Shown piece after piece: positions 34,594-34,838 of a DNA stretch of 34,838 nt. The notes under the pieces are model-generated. The model saw only the letters and a program-made list of their open reading frames with translations. It was not told the origin of the DNA and did no database searches. The stretch is from Verrucomicrobiota bacterium (GTDB taxonomy: Bacteria > Verrucomicrobiota > Verrucomicrobiia > Opitutales > UBA953): assembly GCA_026397965.1 (NCBI GenBank), contig JAPLTU010000080.1:1-34838 (forward strand), in the 5' to 3' direction. Every line of letters begins with the position of its first letter. The first letter of the stretch is position 1. Both the position numbers and the translations under genes were made by a program.

Positions 34594-34838
34594 TCAGCGT
34601 ATCATCGTGCCTTCGTGGGACGACTTCTTGCGGAACTCGGCGCGGAGAGCAGCGGTGAGCGGGCCGGGTTTGCCCGGACCGATTACGCGGGCGTCGACTT
34701 CCACGACCGGAATCACTTCGGCCGCGGTGCCGGTAAGGAATACTTCATCCGCATTCCAGACGTCGTAGCGCGTTACATTCGTTTCAACTACCGGGATTTT
34801 GAGCGTCGCGGCGATTTCAAGCGCCACTTGGCGGGTGA
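34594..34838 (-). CDS. ilvE: Branched-chain amino acid aminotransferase, C-terminal end (5' end outside window)
   Basis: Only the last 81 residues are present; the frame is open to the window edge. The sequence TRQVALEIAATLKIPVVE, then ADEVFLTGTAAEVIPVVEV and VIGPGKPGPLTAALRAEF, is the C-terminal signature of fold-type IV aminotransferases of the IlvE type, which add the last amino group to leucine, isoleucine and valine. D-amino acid transaminase is related, but the GTAAEVIPVVEVDARVIGPGKPGPLT run fits IlvE better. It lies 43 bases upstream of the ABC exporter pair on the same strand, so readthrough is possible. The leu operon is elsewhere in the window, in line with dispersed branched-chain genes. 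Confidence 0.88.
   Translation of the reverse strand, partial: TRQVALEIAATLKIPVVETNVTRYDVWNADEVFLTGTAAEVIPVVEVDARVIGPGKPGPLTAALRAEFRKKSSHEGTMIR

Overview
The window reads as a contiguous stretch of chromosome from a Verrucomicrobiota bacterium, probably Opitutae-like. This is an inference from gene content: a Planctomycete/Verrucomicrobia-type multi-domain cytochrome (DUF1587/1592/1588/1585) beside its Tat-exported DUF1552 partner, a plant/cyanobacterial-type GlgC, a lineage-type EF-P, and several secreted or membrane proteins I cannot place. Coding density is very high, and no gap between genes exceeds about 260 bases. I found no insertion sequence, phage gene, integrase or CRISPR array. Most start codons have no Shine-Dalgarno sequence in front of them.

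Layout. 1-927 (-): N-terminal half of a YifB/ComM Mg-chelatase-like ATPase, cut by the window edge. 1054-4972 (+): DUF1592-type cytochrome plus DUF1552 pair. 5107-7008 (+): amino-sugar catabolism (NagB-like, NagA). 7268-10535 (+): large polytopic membrane protein and an amidohydrolase, preceded by a palindrome fused to a perfect TATAAT. 10539-12742 (-): phosphotransacetylase split into a catalytic gene and a separate BioD-like/DRTGG gene. 12849-14282 (-): secreted M60-like metallopeptidase. 14370-15224 (-): purU. 15395-17732 (+): leu operon, with leuC interrupted by an in-frame amber codon and an unrecognised 98-residue gene between leuC and leuD, ending at a bidirectional terminator. 17802-18224 (-): GYF-TM2 protein. 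18312-21850 (-): pyrH-frr-sucC-sucD. 21943-22013 (+): tRNA-Gln(TTG). 22103-22666 (-): efp. 22787-23473 (-): secreted hypothetical. 23521-25218 (+): ABCG-like transporter. 25346-27668 (+): two exported proteins of unknown function. 27672-28466 (-): MBL-fold hydrolase. 28576-30923 (+): glgC and a translationally coupled membrane protein. 30916-34550 (-): two-gene heterodimeric ABC exporter. 34594-34838 (-): C-terminal end of a branched-chain aminotransferase.

How the genes relate. Most of the window is core metabolism and translation: leucine and branched-chain amino acid synthesis, the TCA succinyl-CoA step, acetyl-phosphate metabolism, glycogen synthesis, one-carbon metabolism, ribosome recycling, EF-P and UMP kinase. 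Around these sit genes suited to using complex glycans or glycoproteins: NagA/NagB-like, the M60-like peptidase and the DUF1592/DUF1552 pair. The least ordinary signals are the amber codon inside leuC, the small gene inserted in the leu operon, an EF-P with Asn where the modified Lys/Arg normally sits, the split Pta, and complementary degenerate ATP sites in the paired ABC exporter. I did not find a clearly new defence or mobile system.
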